This document shows positions 34,684-43,973 of a stretch of 64,000 bases of DNA, piece after piece. The DNA lies in contig JAVJQT010000008.1 of NCBI GenBank assembly GCA_040218795.1, positions 1-64,000 on the forward strand, read 5' to 3'. How positions within the stretch are numbered: the stretch's first letter is position 1; every line of letters starts with the position of its first letter. The position numbers and the translations under genes were made by a program. A model generated the notes under the pieces. That model was not told the DNA's origin. It did no database searches and saw nothing but the letters and a program-made list of their open reading frames with translations. This DNA comes from CCMP332 sp040218795. GTDB lineage: Bacteria; Bacteroidota; Bacteroidia; Cytophagales; CCMP332.

Positions 34684-35171
34684 AGTATTTTAAATTCGGC
34701 ATAGATATATTCATCGTCCGCCTGCTCTTTTTCAGGAGAATCATTTACAGTAATTATAAATCTGTAAGTGCCACGCCTGACATAAGCGCTTTTATCATTT
34801 CCCGGCTCATAGCCGCCCTCACACCAGCTTTCTTTTTGATTCCAGGAAAGGTCCATTTGCTGGAAAGGTTTCATTGGAATATAATGTGGAGGGGCACAAG
34901 GGGCACCGCATGGACAATGTTGTATCCGCAGGTCGTACCAAAGTGTATCTATTTTTCTTTGCATTTGCAATCGGGAAGGCTCCAATAAATACCGGAGTGT
35001 ATCAGAATTGTTTTCGAGAATAAAAACCACATTATCTCCGGGTTTGTACTTTTCACCTATAATCACCCTAACGCCTAATTTACTGTGCTCTTCCTTTTCT
35101 GCACTAAGCTGAGAACTCGGATTACACGAAAAAAAATAAATCCCTATTAGAAGAAAAAGTAGCTTTTGCAT
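34680..35171 (-). CDS. Cys-rich lipoprotein of unknown function
   Basis: This 163-residue protein has a short signal peptide with a lipobox-like FFSC (Cys16), as in many Bacteroidota lipoproteins. The mature part has an Ig-like beta pattern (VRVIIGEKYKPGDNVVFILENN, then GTYRFIITV near the end) and a Cys-rich loop (HCPCGAPCAPPHY) that could bind metal or form disulfides. I do not recognise a family. It shares a 4-bp stop overlap with the convergent AsmA-like gene and has a 172-bp AT-rich region before the divergent transglutaminase-like gene. Confidence 0.65.
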   Translation of the reverse strand: MQKLLFLLIGIYFFSCNPSSQLSAEKEEHSKLGVRVIIGEKYKPGDNVVFILENNSDTLRYLLEPSRLQMQRKIDTLWYDLRIQHCPCGAPCAPPHYIPMKPFQQMDLSWNQKESWCEGGYEPGNDKSAYVRRGTYRFIITVNDSPEKEQADDEYIYAEFKIL

Positions 35172-35343
35172 CGGGCAAAAATAGAATTAAATAAGTATTG
35201 ATTTTTAGACTTAAAGTAAACTTAAGATTAATACAGCGCATTTTTAATTGATATAATTATATTTTATATTATTATAATACAATTTTATACGTTTTTGTAA
35301 CCATTTTATTAATATTTGCGTAATATTTAATTAACTTTGGAAG

Positions 35344-36156
35344 ATGCTTAAATTTCTTATGTGCGGTTTTTTACTGATCAGCGTCCCCTTGAACGCTCAG
35401 TATTTTGCTGTATCTGATTTTCATTCAGATTTTGAGAGAAAGACATTTGAGCAGCTTAAACAAAATAAACTAATAGACCCTTCAAGTTTTTTAATAGCCG
35501 CAGAGAGTAAAAATAGGCTAAATGAATACAGGGATTTTTCACTCCTTTTGAAAAGCATCCCATTGGAATTGAACAATCCTAAAATGGATCGAATGGATTT
35601 TGAGAAAAAACTCAAATACATATTCAAAACCACTCAAAAAAAATATTTTAACAGTTATCAATTGTATGAATCCTACTGCGATCTTTTAGAGAAAGGCGAT
35701 TACAATTGTATTTCCGGTACTGCATTTTATGCTCTGCTCCTGTCCGAAATGGGTTATAAAATTCATATTTATGAAACGCCCTTTCATGCTTACCTTGAAG
35801 TAGAAAATGAAAACGGGGAATTTATTTTAATTGAATCGACGGATGCGGCTTTTGGGGTAGTGGATAAAATGAAAAACGTCAAATCGCGAAGAGAAGAATA
35901 CGCGCAGGGTCAAAGTGAATTTGTGGCAAGAGGATTGGGAAATGTGAGCGAAAATCCGGAAGAAATTTTTACCAATGAGATCAATCTTTTCAACTTAGCC
36001 GGATTGCAGTATTATAATATGGCCGTGCTTGCCTTTAATGAGGGAGAATTTGAAAAGGCTTTCAAACTTTTAAAAAAAGCCGCCTATTTATACCCTTCTT
36101 CAAGAATAATTATGCTGCAGCTTCTAAGTGAAGAATTAATTGCTTCCAATTATTAA
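35344..36156 (+). CDS. secreted transglutaminase-like protein
   Basis: This 270-residue protein has a signal peptide (about 1-19, ending LNAQ) and a transglutaminase-like catalytic core. The expected triad is Cys122 (YNCISGTAFYALLLSEMGY), His148 (ETPFHAYLEV) and Asp167 (IESTDAAF). The C-terminal part (about 215-265) contains a TPR-like helical pair (AVLAFNEGEFEKAFKLLKKAAYLYP). Such proteins act as periplasmic or surface Cys proteases or cross-linkers. Its TAA overlaps the convergent response-regulator gene by 4 bp (TTAA). Confidence 0.83.
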   Translation: MLKFLMCGFLLISVPLNAQYFAVSDFHSDFERKTFEQLKQNKLIDPSSFLIAAESKNRLNEYRDFSLLLKSIPLELNNPKMDRMDFEKKLKYIFKTTQKKYFNSYQLYESYCDLLEKGDYNCISGTAFYALLLSEMGYKIHIYETPFHAYLEVENENGEFILIESTDAAFGVVDKMKNVKSRREEYAQGQSEFVARGLGNVSENPEEIFTNEINLFNLAGLQYYNMAVLAFNEGEFEKAFKLLKKAAYLYPSSRIIMLQLLSEELIASNY

Positions 36157-36920
36157 TGATCAAGCCAGGCTTTAAAAGCCGGCGTTTTATCAGCACTGAT
36201 TATAATTTCATCATCAATACCGGGTTTTAAGGTAATTTTTAATCTTCCTTTGAAATAGGGTTTGATTTCTGATGCCGCATCCAGATGTATTATATATTTT
36301 CTGTTAATCCTAAAGAAAAATTCGGGATTGAGCTGTTGCAAAATCTCATCCAGTGACATATCCATAGGATATTTATTTCCCTCTTTGTTTACAAGAAATG
36401 TCAGTTTGTTATCGGAATAGAAATAGGCAATTTCTTCCGTTTTTACAGCGTGAATCTTATTCCCCAGTTTTACTAAAAACCGTGATTTATAATTATTTTT
36501 TGCTTCGTTAATAGCTTCTAAAAGCGATTTTACATCCAGCGTACTTTCTTCCTGATTCCAGGCTCTTTTTTTTGCTTCGTATTTCTCCAGACTAGCTCTT
36601 ATTTTTTCTTTTTGTACCGGCTTGAGTAGATAATCAATACTATTTACCTCAAAGGCTTTAATGGCGTACTGATCAAAAGCGGTGGTAAAAATTACAGGAC
36701 ATTTTAATTCCTGATTCTCGAAAATATCAAAACTTAATCCGTCACCCAATTGAATATCCGTAAATATTAAATCGGGGTAATCGTTTTTATCAAACCAGAA
36801 AGAAGCCTCCTTCACAGAACTCAATAATTCAATTATCTCAATCGAATCATCTATTTCTGTGAGCATTTTGCTCAATTTTTTTGCGGCTAATTCCTCATCT
36901 TCAATGATTAATACCTTCAT
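36153..36920 (-). CDS. LytTR-type response regulator
   Basis: This 255-residue protein has a receiver domain (1-120; Asp55 in LIFTDIQLGD as phosphoacceptor, Glu/Asp in LIIEDEE) and a C-terminal LytTR DNA-binding domain (about 148-250; KTEEIAYFYSDNKLTFLV, PEFFRINRKYIIHLDA). It is the cognate output of the histidine kinase encoded directly upstream, whose stop overlaps its ATG (ATGA, 36917-36920). The likely targets are direct-repeat sites in promoters; none is obvious here. Confidence 0.92.
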   Translation of the reverse strand: MKVLIIEDEELAAKKLSKMLTEIDDSIEIIELLSSVKEASFWFDKNDYPDLIFTDIQLGDGLSFDIFENQELKCPVIFTTAFDQYAIKAFEVNSIDYLLKPVQKEKIRASLEKYEAKKRAWNQEESTLDVKSLLEAINEAKNNYKSRFLVKLGNKIHAVKTEEIAYFYSDNKLTFLVNKEGNKYPMDMSLDEILQQLNPEFFFRINRKYIIHLDAASEIKPYFKGRLKITLKPGIDDEIIISADKTPAFKAWLDH

Positions 36921-37942
36921 TTTTCAACTTCAAGCAAAGGCAATTTTACGATAAAATGCGATTCTATATTCAATACATCGACTTCTTTATCCGAAAGGAA
37001 CTCAAATCGCTTTTTAATATTTTTTAATCCGGAATTAGAAGAATTTACTGTTTGATTTTTCTTTTGAAGATTATTTTTAACTACCAGTTTCTCTTTTTCA
37101 GTAAACATCTCGATAGTTAAAGGCATTTCTCCATCAATCTTATTGTGTTTAATGACATTTTCAACTACAATTTGCAATGCCAAAGGCGGGATCATAAGAT
37201 TTTCTGTATTAATGATTATATCATTTTGAAAAATCAGGCGTTCGCCAAATCGATTCTTAAGTAAATAGACATAGCTGTTGAGAAATTCAAGTTCCTCTTC
37301 CAGACTGACTAATTCTACTTGCTTGTTTTTTAATACATAGCGATAGACTTCGGCAAAATTATCCAGAAATTTTCTGGCGGTATCCTTGTCTTCATCTATC
37401 AGCGATGATAAAATGTTTAAATTATTGAAAAGGAAATGCGGGTCAATATGACTTTTTAATACCTCCAACTGAGTTCTGATATTTTCCTTTTCCAGTTGTT
37501 CAGATTTTAACTTTGTCTTTTTCCATTGGGTCATAAAGTATATCCCAAAATGTATGGATATGGCCGGCAACACAAAGAGTAGACCGTAAATGTTCATGAC
37601 GGCCATTTGAGAAAAATCCGGAGCTGAACTGGTGAACAAAGTTCTGAAAAAGTAGAAAGTCAGATTTACAACCAGCAAACTGTAAATTCCACTGGAAAGC
37701 AGTTGAATAAAAAATCGTCTGGAAACAAAAACATCCCAGGGCAATTTTTTATCCAGCCACTTGGAAATAAAACGATTCCCTGCCCAAATGAAGAACACGA
37801 CGTTTATTATCCAAAATATAATGGTGATTATAAGCGATTCCACTTTGGAAAAATAACCAAGAAAGGCGACTGCTCCTAAAATCGCTACGATCACGGCCAG
37901 GCCTAGCCAGGAGAGTGCGCTAGCGTCTCTCCTTGTGTTCAT
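36917..37942 (-). CDS. LytS-type sensor histidine kinase
   Basis: From ATG at 37942 this is a 341-residue membrane kinase. Four hydrophobic segments lie in about the first 140 residues, then a dimerisation helix with SHIDPHFLFNNLNIL (His169 is the phosphoacceptor), and the ATPase end PLALQIVVENVIKHN and SNSGLKNIKKRFEFL. This is the His_kinase family typically paired with LytTR regulators. The cytoplasmic kinase couples to the response-regulator gene by an ATGA overlap. A TTG at 37978 would add 12 residues; I preferred the ATG. It is 44 bp after the secreted triple-repeat protein gene, so a three-gene operon is likely. Confidence 0.9.
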   Translation of the reverse strand: MNTRRDASALSWLGLAVIVAILGAVAFLGYFSKVESLIITIIFWIINVVFFIWAGNRFISKWLDKKLPWDVFVSRRFFIQLLSSGIYSLLVVNLTFYFFRTLFTSSAPDFSQMAVMNIYGLLFVLPAISIHFGIYFMTQWKKTKLKSEQLEKENIRTQLEVLKSHIDPHFLFNNLNILSSLIDEDKDTARKFLDNFAEVYRYVLKNKQVELVSLEEELEFLNSYVYLLKNRFGERLIFQNDIIINTENLMIPPLALQIVVENVIKHNKIDGEMPLTIEMFTEKEKLVVKNNLQKKNQTVNSSNSGLKNIKKRFEFLSDKEVDVLNIESHFIVKLPLLEVEK

Positions 37943-37986
37943 ATAATTGGGCGTGCTAAATATTGGAAAATTTCCCAAATCGCTGA

Positions 37987-39231
37987 TTATTGAAATTTAA
38001 TTTCTTTCACACCTTCCCAGGGAATCAAGACAGGCTCTTCATCAGTTTCACTCTTGAAAATCATCAGGCCATCGTTCCTATCCGAAACGTCTTGAGAATC
38101 TCCCAACAATACCTCTTTGCCATTTCTCAAAGTAATATTTGAATAATTGTAGTTCTTTGGCTTTATCGAAGCAATTTTTCTGAAGGGTATAGAATATTTG
38201 ACGTTGTAGTCATCTCCTTCAAGAATTTCATAATCATAGGTTTCGTCAATATCGAAGACGATCAGGCCTTTCATTGTTTCCCCCTTGGCTGTGATCACTT
38301 CTCCCTTTAACCTTTTCGGTTTTGGGAAATCATCATAAGAGAGAAAAGATCCTGATGGGATTTTGTCCAGAAATTCTACGTATTCAAAGTCTCTCCAATC
38401 CACCAATACTTTTCCAAAATCCTGAGTTCGAGCCACCACGCCTCTGTTGGAATCATCCACATCGTTGGTTCCGAACAAATCAATTTCCCGACCGGATTTC
38501 AAAGTGACTCTGGATCCTCTGCCGTAGCGCTCAATTTTTCTGATATTACCCATTTCAATGGAAAATCTTTCATTATTATTATTTCCATCAAGTTTATCGA
38601 TGCTAAGGCATTCTTCATGATCCCATTGAATAAAACCCTCAAACTCCCCTCTCAGCGTTTTTACTTTTCCATAAAGCGGTTCACCGATTTTAGACTTCAG
38701 ATTAGACGGGCCTGATTCAAAGTCAATTCTATTCACTCTGTCCCATCTGATTTTCACCTGTCCAAGTTCCTGATCCATCACTAAAATACTTGTGCCTATA
38801 TCATTTGAGCCCCCGGAGACATTAAACCTCGAATCGTCTTTCATTATTAATGATACTTCAGATCGGCCAACCGGTTCCAAAGCTTTTATATCACCAAAGC
38901 GACACACAAACTGATGATTTTGCCAATGATAATCACAGCAATTTTTATCTTTCCAAAGACCCATAAACTCCCACTCGTCATTGCTTTTGTTAAAATTCAT
39001 GGTTTTGACCATGTCTTTATTTGCCCAGCGATTATAGGGGTTTTCTCTTTTTGTGGAATTAAACTCATCTTCCCACATGGCTTCTTCATCTCCCCACCTT
39101 ATCTGTCCTTTATATTTATCACCATCGATAGTGGAAACTGTTCCATAAATAAACGCTTTATCACTTTGTGCAAAAGCCCCGGCAGTGACCACAAGTACCA
39201 GGGCTAACAAACTATAGACTTTTTTTAACAT
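37987..39231 (-). CDS. secreted protein with three related ~105-145-residue repeats
   Basis: This 414-residue protein has a signal peptide (about 1-21, ending GAFAQ) and three related units at about 27-172, 186-288 and 307-414. Each begins with G.V.T..G...G.I.W or a variant, then has an acidic stretch, then an I..IE element, then a glycine-rich L..G..... ND turn, and ends in W..V..I.F. The first unit has a 40-residue insertion with CCDYHWQNHQFVC. I do not recognise the family. It is the first gene of a probable operon with the LytS/LytR-type pair downstream, so it could be a surface or periplasmic sensor or structural protein linked to that signal. Confidence 0.75.
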   Translation of the reverse strand: MLKKVYSLLALVLVVTAGAFAQSDKAFIYGTVSTIDGDKYKGQIRWGDEEAMWEDEFNSTKRENPYNRWANKDMVKTMNFNKSNDEWEFMGLWKDKNCCDYHWQNHQFVCRFGDIKALEPVGRSEVSLIMKDDSRFNVSGGSNDIGTSILVMDQELGQVKIRWDRVNRIDFESGPSNLKSKIGEPLYGKVKTLRGEFEGFIQWDHEECLSIDKLDGNNNNERFSIEMGNIRKIERYGRGSRVTLKSGREIDLFGTNDVDDSNRGVVARTQDFGKVLVDWRDFEYVEFLDKIPSGSFLSYDDFPKPKRLKGEVITAKGETMKGLIVFDIDETYDYEILEGDDYNVKYSIPFRKIASIKPKNYNYSNITLRNGKEVLLGDSQDVSDRNDGLMIFKSETDEEPVLIPWEGVKEIKFQ

Positions 39232-39358
39232 GACTTTATTAGATTAATTTGACTTCCAATGTGATATCAAAGGTGGCTAGTCACATTCATATATAAAAGG
39301 TGTATTTGATGAATCGGGATATTTTGGGAATGAATTAGTATTTGCCGATGCTGAACTA

Positions 39359-41287
39359 CTATTTTACGGAAATCCCCTTTCCTAACCTGTTTAATAGGCT
39401 ACTAGTGATGTTCAGGAAGTTTTCTTCGGTTATTATACCAATCAATTTATCATTTTTGACCACCGGCAAACAACCAATTTTTTTATCCTGCATAATATTC
39501 ATTGCTTCAATGACTGTGGTTTCGGGGCTTATGTGAATCGGATTGGCAATCATCAGATCCTTTACGGTTTTGCCATCGCTCAATTCGCCTTTGTTTAATC
39601 TGCTGAAATAACGCAGCAGCATTCTTGAAGAAATAAGCCCTATCAGTTTCCCCTTATCGTCTTCAACCGGCATATATCGAATCTTTTGCCAATCCATAAT
39701 TTCAGTGACCATTTCCGGTATATCGTCCTTTATAATCGTAAATAAATCCGTAGTCATGAATTCTTCTGCGAGTAATGTTGAATGTTGCCAAGACACTATA
39801 TCCTCCAGACTTGCCAGATCCCAGGTGTGAATTGGTTTGCCTTCCTTTTGATTCTTTAATATACTGGCAGTAAGTCCAATGGAGAGTTCTTCCTTGGATG
39901 TCACTTTGCTGAGTTTGGCAAATGATTTCAACATCCAGCTTGCACCGGTTTTTCGGCTTTCATTTCTTTCATTGATCACATCCATATAGCGATCTATATC
40001 CTCTTGATTTATATTGTTCTTTTTCAAACCCTCTTTTGCCAAAGGCAATAGTTCTTTTTGAATCAGTTCGCTGACGGGATATTTCTTGTCTTTAAACCAA
40101 TGCAATTGTGTATCCATTCCCAATCGTGCAGTTGCAACAAAATTTGATTTTGCATCATCGAAATCCATATGAATTGGAATATCAGGATAATGATTATCAA
40201 ATACAGACATCAACCCAATCCAGAAGGCAGAATTTGCGACTTCATCAAGGACAGAAGGTCCGGAAGGCAAACAGCGGTTTTCAATTCTAAGATGAGGTTT
40301 CCCATTCGGACTAATGCCATAGCAAGGTCGGTTCCATCTGTAAACCGTTGAATTGTGAATCATTAGAGCACGCAGTGCCGGTGTAACGCCTTCATCAATT
40401 TTTTTAAAAACATCTTCGTCAACATCCGTCATCAACATCACCTTAAACCGAACGATATCCTCTTTGTACAATTCAATAATGGAATTTTGAAGCCATTGAT
40501 TTCCAAAAGTCACCCTGGGGCTTCTATCGCGTAAATGCTCACTGGTCACCCGGGTGTCTACGGATTGCTGAAATAATGCAACTCTTGTTTCTTTCCAAAG
40601 GCGTTTTCCAAAAAGCATAGGACTGTTGCTGGCAATGGCCAATACCGGGGCCATCAATACCTGAGCTGCATTGTACTTGCGGACAAAATCGTCGGGGGCA
40701 ATTTGCAAGTGCACTTGAAAACTTGTATTACAAGCTTCCAGCATTGCAGAATCGTGTTTTATATTCAGTTCATCTATACCCGCTATTCTCAATTCGTAAA
40801 TTTTGCCTCTTAATTTGTTGATGGCTTTTACCAATGCAAAATACCGATCCAATGGTGTGAGGTTTTCCAGGTCAAGATCAAATTTTCGGATTGTCGGTAA
40901 AATTCCCGTAAGCACTACTTCGCTGTGATGATTGGCCGCTGCTGCACCTACTTTTTTCAGAAGTGCATTGAGATTATTTTCCAAAACTGAAAAGCAATCC
41001 TTTTCATAAACTAGCGGATCAATATTGGCTTCAAGGTTAAATTTTGCCAATTCAGTCGTAAATGTTTTATCATTCAAATCATTTAGAACTTCAAGAGACT
41101 TGGGGGAGGGTTTATAATTTTCATCAACCAGACACATTTCCTGTTCTGCACCAATATGCATCGGACTGGTATTAAACCAATTGTCTTCAAGCATTTTTTC
41201 CAAAGCCTGTAGATCTTTTAAGAGATATTTTGTAAAATTATTGAGCTGCTTTTGATTCGAAACAATCCTTACGTTTAAGTCTCCCAT
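39359..41287 (-). CDS. glutamate-cysteine ligase-like (GCS2) protein fused to CBS domains
   Basis: This 642-residue cytoplasmic protein combines a GCS2-type ligase domain (about 20-470) with a pair of CBS domains (about 505-635). The ligase part shows GAEQEMCLVDENY near 46-58, NLEANIDPL, a His-containing catalytic region (EACNTSFQVHLQI) and SDR-like basic segments (DTRVTSEHLRDRSPR). CBS pairs bind adenosine nucleotides, so ligase activity may be under energy control; ATEMP-type motifs such as EAMNIMQDKKIGCLPV and GIITEENFL are visible. The substrate may be glutamate plus cysteine or another amine. The start is ATG at 41287. A 127-bp gap lies between it and the next gene on this strand. Confidence 0.85.
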   Translation of the reverse strand: MGDLNVRIVSNQKQLNNFTKYLLKDLQALEKMLEDNWFNTSPMHIGAEQEMCLVDENYKPSPKSLEVLNDLNDKTFTTELAKFNLEANIDPLVYEKDCFSVLENNLNALLKKVGAAAANHHSEVVLTGILPTIRKFDLDLENLTPLDRYFALVKAINKLRGKIYELRIAGIDELNIKHDSAMLEACNTSFQVHLQIAPDDFVRKYNAAQVLMAPVLAIASNSPMLFGKRLWKETRVALFQQSVDTRVTSEHLRDRSPRVTFGNQWLQNSIIELYKEDIVRFKVMLMTDVDEDVFKKIDEGVTPALRALMIHNSTVYRWNRPCYGISPNGKPHLRIENRCLPSGPSVLDEVANSAFWIGLMSVFDNHYPDIPIHMDFDDAKSNFVATARLGMDTQLHWFKDKKYPVSELIQKELLPLAKEGLKKNNINQEDIDRYMDVINERNESRKTGASWMLKSFAKLSKVTSKEELSIGLTASILKNQKEGKPIHTWDLASLEDIVSWQHSTLLAEEFMTTDLFTIIKDDIPEMVTEIMDWQKIRYMPVEDDKGKLIGLISSRMLLRYFSRLNKGELSDGKTVKDLMIANPIHISPETTVIEAMNIMQDKKIGCLPVVKNDKLIGIITEENFLNITSSLLNRLGKGISVK

Positions 41288-41444
41288 ATTCTCTTTATTA
41301 AAAGTCTCCTTAAATTAAGTAAAAAGACCTCATTCAAACATGATTTTGACACATAATCAAACATGAACCTATCTCAGATTTTGATGTTCAGGCTTAGATA
41401 TCAGTTTATTACAAAGAAAAATCTTCAAATAGCTCAGAAATCAA

Positions 41445-41452
41445 TAGTTTTG
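41445..41452 (+). promoter_or_regulatory. -7 element for the MMPL transporter gene
   Basis: TAGTTTTG is an exact TAnnTTTG match 9 bp before the ATG at 41462, so the transcript would be nearly leaderless. Confidence 0.5.
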
Positions 41453-41461
41453 CAGGCTTGA

Positions 41462-43915
41462 ATGTGGACTAGTTTAGCACATATAATTATTAAGTACCGT
41501 TATGCCTTGCTGGCATCAATACTTGTTGTCACCATTTTTATGGCCAATCAGGCCAGGAAGATTGAGTTAACCTACGATTTTGCGCAAATCGTTCCCGACG
41601 ATGATCCCGACATGGTCTATTTAAGGGAGTTTAAAAAAACCTTTGGCGAAGATGGGACGGTCATGGCCATCGGATTAAAAGATAAATCCATCTTTGAAAA
41701 AGACAAGTTTATTAAACTTCAACATCTGGACAAAGCACTGAGCCAGATTGAAGGTGTGGATAAGGTATTATCCATCGCTTCTATACTCAATGTGAAAAAA
41801 AACGTTGCAGAGAAAAAATTTGAATATTTGCCCGTTTTTACAAAAACTCCGGACAGTCAAGAAGAACTCGATAGCTTAATGGCGATTGCCGGAAATATTA
41901 AATTTTACGATGGGCAGGTAATCAACAATGAAAACGGTGCATTATTGATAATTATCACCTTAGAAAAAGATTATGTCAATTCGGCACAACGCGATCCCCT
42001 TATTGCCGACATTCGAATGGCAGGTGATCAGTTTACCGATAAAACAGGTGTTGAGCTACACTATGCCGGAATCCCTTATGTGAGATCCGAGGTTTCCAAC
42101 CGCGTAAAAGAAGAATTTTCATTCTTCCTTTATATTTCTTTAGCAGTTTGCGCAACCATATTATTTCTCTTTTTCAGATCCTTTACCGCGGTGCTTGTAC
42201 CCATGTTGTTGATTGGAGTAATTGTAGTCTGGACAATGGGTACGATCGTTTTACTTGGATATAAGCTCACGCTTTTAACAGCCCTATTGCCGCCCATCAT
42301 TGTGGTAATTGGTATCCCAAACAGTATATATCTTATCAATAAATATCACCAGGAATTCAGCAAACACGGAATTAAACTCCTGGCATTGAGCAGGATCATT
42401 CGCAAAATTGGAATTGTCACACTGATAACCAATTTTACAACAGCTATAGGCTTTGGTGTACTTACATCTACAGACATTGCCATTCTCACTGAGTTTGGAT
42501 TGGTAGCTTCCATTAACATTATGGCCACATTTGTGGTAAGTATTATCCTTATCCCCGCTACTTTCGCCTTATTACCCGAGCCCTCCGCAAAACATCTTAA
42601 ACATCTCGAATTTAGATTTGTAGGTTTCTTGCTCGAAGGATTTGATGTAATAGTACATAAGTATCGCCCGGCGGTTTACATCAGCACTTTGCTCACCATT
42701 ATTGCATCCGTTTACGGACTTACCAAAATTGAAGCTATCTCATATATGGTGGATGATTTGCCTAAAAACTCGCCAATTATTAAGGACCTGCATTTTTTCG
42801 AGCAGAATTTTGCAGGAATCATGCCTTTGGAAATAATTGTTGATACCAATAAAAAAAGGGGAACGACTAAACTCAATAATCTACAACTTGTAGATCAGTT
42901 TGATGAATTTATTGATTCCATTCCGAATGTTTCCAAATCGGTATCCATGTTAAATGTGGTAAAAGCTGCCAACTATGCTTTCTACAATCAAAATCCTGAC
43001 TTTTACCAGCTCCCTTCCAAAAGAGACCGCGCATTTCTTTACAGGTATTTAAAAAATACGCAAGATAGCACTCAAATTGCCAATAGCTTTATTGATTCGA
43101 CAGGTCAGAAAATGCGGCTTTCCTATAGGATAGAAGACATGGGTTCAATTCGTCTGAATGAACTTATAAATGAAAAAATTATCCCTAAGGCCAATTCATT
43201 ATTTGAAGGAACGGATCTCGAAATGATGGTTACCGGCACCACCTTGATTTTTATCAAAGGCAACAGTTACCTGATTCAGAATCTTCTTCAAAGTATGATC
43301 ATTGCATTTGTATTGATCGCTATCATTATGGCCATTCTTTTTCAATCGGTCAGAATGATTCTCATCAGTATTATTCCAAATACAATTCCTCTCTTGGTAA
43401 CTGCAGGTATCATGGGCTATTTTGGTATTCATCTAAAACCGAGTACCGCATTAATATTTAGCATTGCATTTGGTATTTCCGTTGATGATTCAATCCACTA
43501 TTTAGCCAAATACCGACAGGAATTACTGGCCAATGGCAATCGAATTTCCAAATGTGTTTCTATTAGTCTTCTCGAAACAGGTTCGAGCATGATGTATACC
43601 TCTATCGTACTTTTTGCAGGATTTATCATTTTTGCTTTTTCCGATTTTGGAGGAACCGTGGCGCTTGGAGTTCTCACTTCTCTTACACTTTTGGTGGCTT
43701 TGCTTATCAATCTTATTATTTTGCCATCTCTGATAATGTCTTTTGATAAAGGCCTGAAAAACAGAGATGCACATCCGCTCATTGAAATGTACGATGAGTT
43801 TTACTATGAGCATGAAGATGAGGAGATCGATTTAAGTCAAATGTCTGTAAGAAGCAATGGCAGAAAGTCTGAAGAAGAGTTTTTTAAAGGAGAAGAGAAT
43901 AGCGATAGCAAATAA
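41462..43915 (+). CDS. MMPL/RND-family transporter
   Basis: This 817-residue membrane protein has the two-fold RND plan. A first transmembrane helix (about 10-28) is followed by a large extracytoplasmic loop and a bundle of five helices (about 205-370), and the arrangement is repeated with a loop (about 420-610) and a second bundle (about 620-765). Charged residues inside the membrane segments (FGISVDDSIHYLAKY near 672) are the proton-relay type seen in MMPL proteins. The C-terminal tail (about 770-817) is acidic and cytoplasmic. These proteins export lipids or hydrophobic compounds. It precedes ileS by 58 bp on the same strand. Confidence 0.9.
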   Translation: MWTSLAHIIIKYRYALLASILVVTIFMANQARKIELTYDFAQIVPDDDPDMVYLREFKKTFGEDGTVMAIGLKDKSIFEKDKFIKLQHLDKALSQIEGVDKVLSIASILNVKKNVAEKKFEYLPVFTKTPDSQEELDSLMAIAGNIKFYDGQVINNENGALLIIITLEKDYVNSAQRDPLIADIRMAGDQFTDKTGVELHYAGIPYVRSEVSNRVKEEFSFFLYISLAVCATILFLFFRSFTAVLVPMLLIGVIVVWTMGTIVLLGYKLTLLTALLPPIIVVIGIPNSIYLINKYHQEFSKHGIKLLALSRIIRKIGIVTLITNFTTAIGFGVLTSTDIAILTEFGLVASINIMATFVVSIILIPATFALLPEPSAKHLKHLEFRFVGFLLEGFDVIVHKYRPAVYISTLLTIIASVYGLTKIEAISYMVDDLPKNSPIIKDLHFFEQNFAGIMPLEIIVDTNKKRGTTKLNNLQLVDQFDEFIDSIPNVSKSVSMLNVVKAANYAFYNQNPDFYQLPSKRDRAFLYRYLKNTQDSTQIANSFIDSTGQKMRLSYRIEDMGSIRLNELINEKIIPKANSLFEGTDLEMMVTGTTLIFIKGNSYLIQNLLQSMIIAFVLIAIIMAILFQSVRMILISIIPNTIPLLVTAGIMGYFGIHLKPSTALIFSIAFGISVDDSIHYLAKYRQELLANGNRISKCVSISLLETGSSMMYTSIVLFAGFIIFAFSDFGGTVALGVLTSLTLLVALLINLIILPSLIMSFDKGLKNRDAHPLIEMYDEFYYEHEDEEIDLSQMSVRSNGRKSEEEFFKGEENSDSK

Positions 43916-43939
43916 TCTTTAAGGGAAGCAAAAATTACC

Positions 43940-43947
43940 TACTTTTG
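43940..43947 (+). promoter_or_regulatory. -7 element for ileS
   Basis: TACTTTTG is an exact TAnnTTTG match 26 bp before the ileS ATG, giving a leader of about 20 nt. Confidence 0.55.
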
Positions 43948-43973
43948 CAAGCCGAAAAACCCAGCAATTTCAA

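Noticed and set aside
35172..35343. AT-rich inverted repeats (TATTATAATA) as a regulatory element
   Set aside because: The 172-bp region is so AT-rich that short palindromes are expected by chance.
37943..37978. Longer histidine kinase start at TTG 37978
   Set aside because: An ATG at 37942 gives a complete kinase; the added 12 residues carry no visible motif, though this is not certain.
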